Assembly: GCA_905236585.1 (NCBI GenBank)
Contig: CAJOQZ010000232.1
Location: 1-8,276, forward strand
DNA: 8,276 nt
Reading direction: 5' to 3'
Origin: an uncultured Lachnospiraceae bacterium
GTDB lineage: Bacteria > Bacillota > Clostridia > Lachnospirales > Lachnospiraceae
Within the stretch, counting starts at the first letter, position 1, and each line of letters starts with the position of its first letter. Both the position numbers and the translations under genes were made by a program. The notes under the pieces are model-generated. The model was not told the DNA's origin and ran no database searches. It worked only from the letters and a program-made list of their open reading frames with translations. This document shows positions 7,502 to 8,276 of this stretch, piece after piece.

Positions 7502-7930
7502 TCATTCGCTCATCCGATAGTAATAATAGGTCCGTGTCGAATTGTTCGTCGTGCCCGTCGGCTTGTCTACCGGCTTATCCTCCGTGTGATCATCCTTATA
7601 AACGTCGACCGTTACACCGGCGTCTATGGATGTTCCTGACGAAGTACCGCTGCTTTTGGTTTTGATCACGAGGTTTGCGGTTCCTGCCGGGTTGTTCACT
7701 GCGGGGCTTGCGGCTGCGCCGCCCTCTTCCACTTCCATAAATACCGGTGCCTGTCCCGCCTTCGCGTTGATCCGGGACGCGGCGACAATCGCGCCCGGCA
7801 GCACCAAAAGACCCATTGCCGCAATCATTACTGCCGCAAGGGTTTCCACAAGGGTTTCGCCGCTTTTGCCGCGCATTTTCTTTTGAATTGTCATCCGTTT
7901 AGACGCCTGAAACGATCCTCTCATTTGCAT
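7502..7930 (-). CDS. GspI/PilV-like minor prepilin with Tyr-rich tail, 142 aa
   Basis: Seen: from the ATG at 7930 a basic leader of 24 residues ends in KKMRGKSG, then G24|ETLVETLAAVMIAAMGLL, with Glu29 at +5 and a hydrophobic helix to about residue 45. Mature position +1 is Glu instead of the usual Phe or Met. The soluble part is short, about 95 residues, rich in Gly, Ser, Thr and Asp, low in complexity near SSGTSSGTS and KPVDKPTG, and ends TYYYYRMSE. Start choice: GAGG lies 9 nt upstream of 7930 and the previous gene stops 15 nt away; ATG 7924 and 7894 are alternatives that leave the mature protein unchanged. A TTG at 7945, directly after the preceding TAA, is less likely. Inferred role: minor pseudopilin in the same tip complex as the J-like protein. 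The small, partly disordered-looking head is unusual, so I- or V-type is only tentative. Confidence 0.82.
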   Translation of the reverse strand: MQMRGSFQASKRMTIQKKMRGKSGETLVETLAAVMIAAMGLLVLPGAIVAASRINAKAGQAPVFMEVEEGGAAASPAVNNPAGTANLVIKTKSSGTSSGTSIDAGVTVDVYKDDHTEDKPVDKPTGTTNNSTRTYYYYRMSE

Positions 7931-7939
7931 TCCCACAAG

Positions 7940-7943
7940 CCTC
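7940..7943 (-). promoter_or_regulatory. Ribosome binding site of the I-like prepilin
   Basis: GAGG on the minus strand, 9 nt before the ATG at 7930 and just after the TAA of the preceding gene. It supports ATG 7930 as the start. A GGGA nearer the coding region would serve ATG 7924 instead. Confidence 0.5.
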
Positions 7944-7945
7944 AA

Positions 7946-8276
7946 TTATCTGTCGATGGATTTGAAATCCCATTTGTATTCCGCGATCGCATTATCCCCA
8001 TCATTGTCTGCAAACGCACTCCCGCTGAAAACAAGCGTCATGGAATAATCGCCGGACTCATTCGATGCGCTGCTATTTAAGGCAGATGTATCTGCATCCG
8101 CCTTCGTTAAGGTGACGATCAGATCATTCTCCTCAAGTTTGCCGTCCAGCACAACATCAAGGCTTTTATATGTATCATCCGCCACTCCGATTGTCCAGCA
8201 AAACGTACCTTCTGCTCCTGCGTTTACCTTTAAGACCGGCTCGTCACCGGAAAAATCCGGCGAATAATTTTTCAAA
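7946..8276 (-). CDS. 3' end of an unrecognised gene, probably another pilin-like or secreted subunit (partial)
   Basis: The last 109 codons are visible, ending with TAA at 7948-7946; the start is beyond base 8276. A TTG at 8275 lies at the window edge and is probably internal. The fragment is acidic and rich in Ser, Asp, Ala and Asn, with alternating Val/Leu strands (LDVVLDGKLEENDLIVTL, DYSMTLVFSGSAFADND) and a C-terminus of YKWDFKSIDR. It has no membrane segment, fits a beta-sandwich domain, and has one Cys (TFCWTIG). Its stop is 15 nt before the I-like prepilin start, so it belongs to the same operon. Position before I and J homologues would suit an H-type pseudopilin or a major pilin, but the diagnostic N-terminus is not in the window and no family motif was recognised. 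Confidence 0.75.
   Translation of the reverse strand, partial: LKNYSPDFSGDEPVLKVNAGAEGTFCWTIGVADDTYKSLDVVLDGKLEENDLIVTLTKADADTSALNSSASNESGDYSMTLVFSGSAFADNDGDNAIAEYKWDFKSIDR

Noticed and set aside
1..8276. CRISPR arrays, tRNA/rRNA, insertion sequences, rho-independent terminators and riboswitches
   Set aside because: No regularly spaced repeats, cloverleaf, terminal inverted repeats or hairpin-plus-U-tract were seen; intergenic gaps are all about 50 nt or shorter.

Overview
The window is coding almost end to end on the minus strand. It holds what looks like one transcription unit of minor type IV (pseudo)pilin genes, read from high to low coordinates. No rRNA, tRNA, CRISPR array, transposon, promoter or terminator could be supported. 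Moderate GC, GGAG-like ribosome binding sites, class III signal peptides of the G|ETLVE and G|FTMMELL type, and an extracellular protein full of GLUG-like repeats together suggest a Clostridia-type Firmicute (Lachnospiraceae/Oscillospiraceae-like). That taxonomy is inference from style, not from a marker gene.

Layout in order of transcription: (1) 8276-7946, the 3' end of an unrecognised secreted-looking or pilin-like protein whose start lies outside the window; (2) 7930-7502, a 142-residue GspI/PilV-like prepilin with a Tyr-rich tail; (3) 7450-6815, a 211-residue GspJ/PilW-like prepilin; (4) 6768-6592, a 58-residue hydrophilic, helical small protein with a good ribosome binding site; (5) 6567-1, a giant prepilin that is open for all 2189 codons visible and runs off the left edge. 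Gaps between genes are 15 to 51 nt, so co-transcription is likely.

The giant protein dominates the window. Its first 40 residues are a textbook type IV pilin leader and transmembrane helix (G10|F11, Glu15). After a short pilin-like head it carries three copies of a roughly 720-800-residue unit. Each unit has, in order, a beta-rich region, a PG(E) turn, an R-H-L-(Q/E)-N-(L/I)-D motif and a G-L-F motif. In units 1 and 2 these are followed by GLUG-like G-G-(L/F/V)-(V/I/A)-G repeats with N-C-Y-like partners. The third unit is cut by the window edge just as its GLUG-like part begins.

Working model (inference): the small prepilins form a GspH/I/J-like complex at the pilus tip, and the giant modular pilin is mounted there as a very large surface-exposed adhesin or binding stalk. 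Grafting of functional modules onto a pilin N-terminus is known as modular pilins. One above 2000 residues with a three-fold repeat would be extreme and is the main item of interest here.
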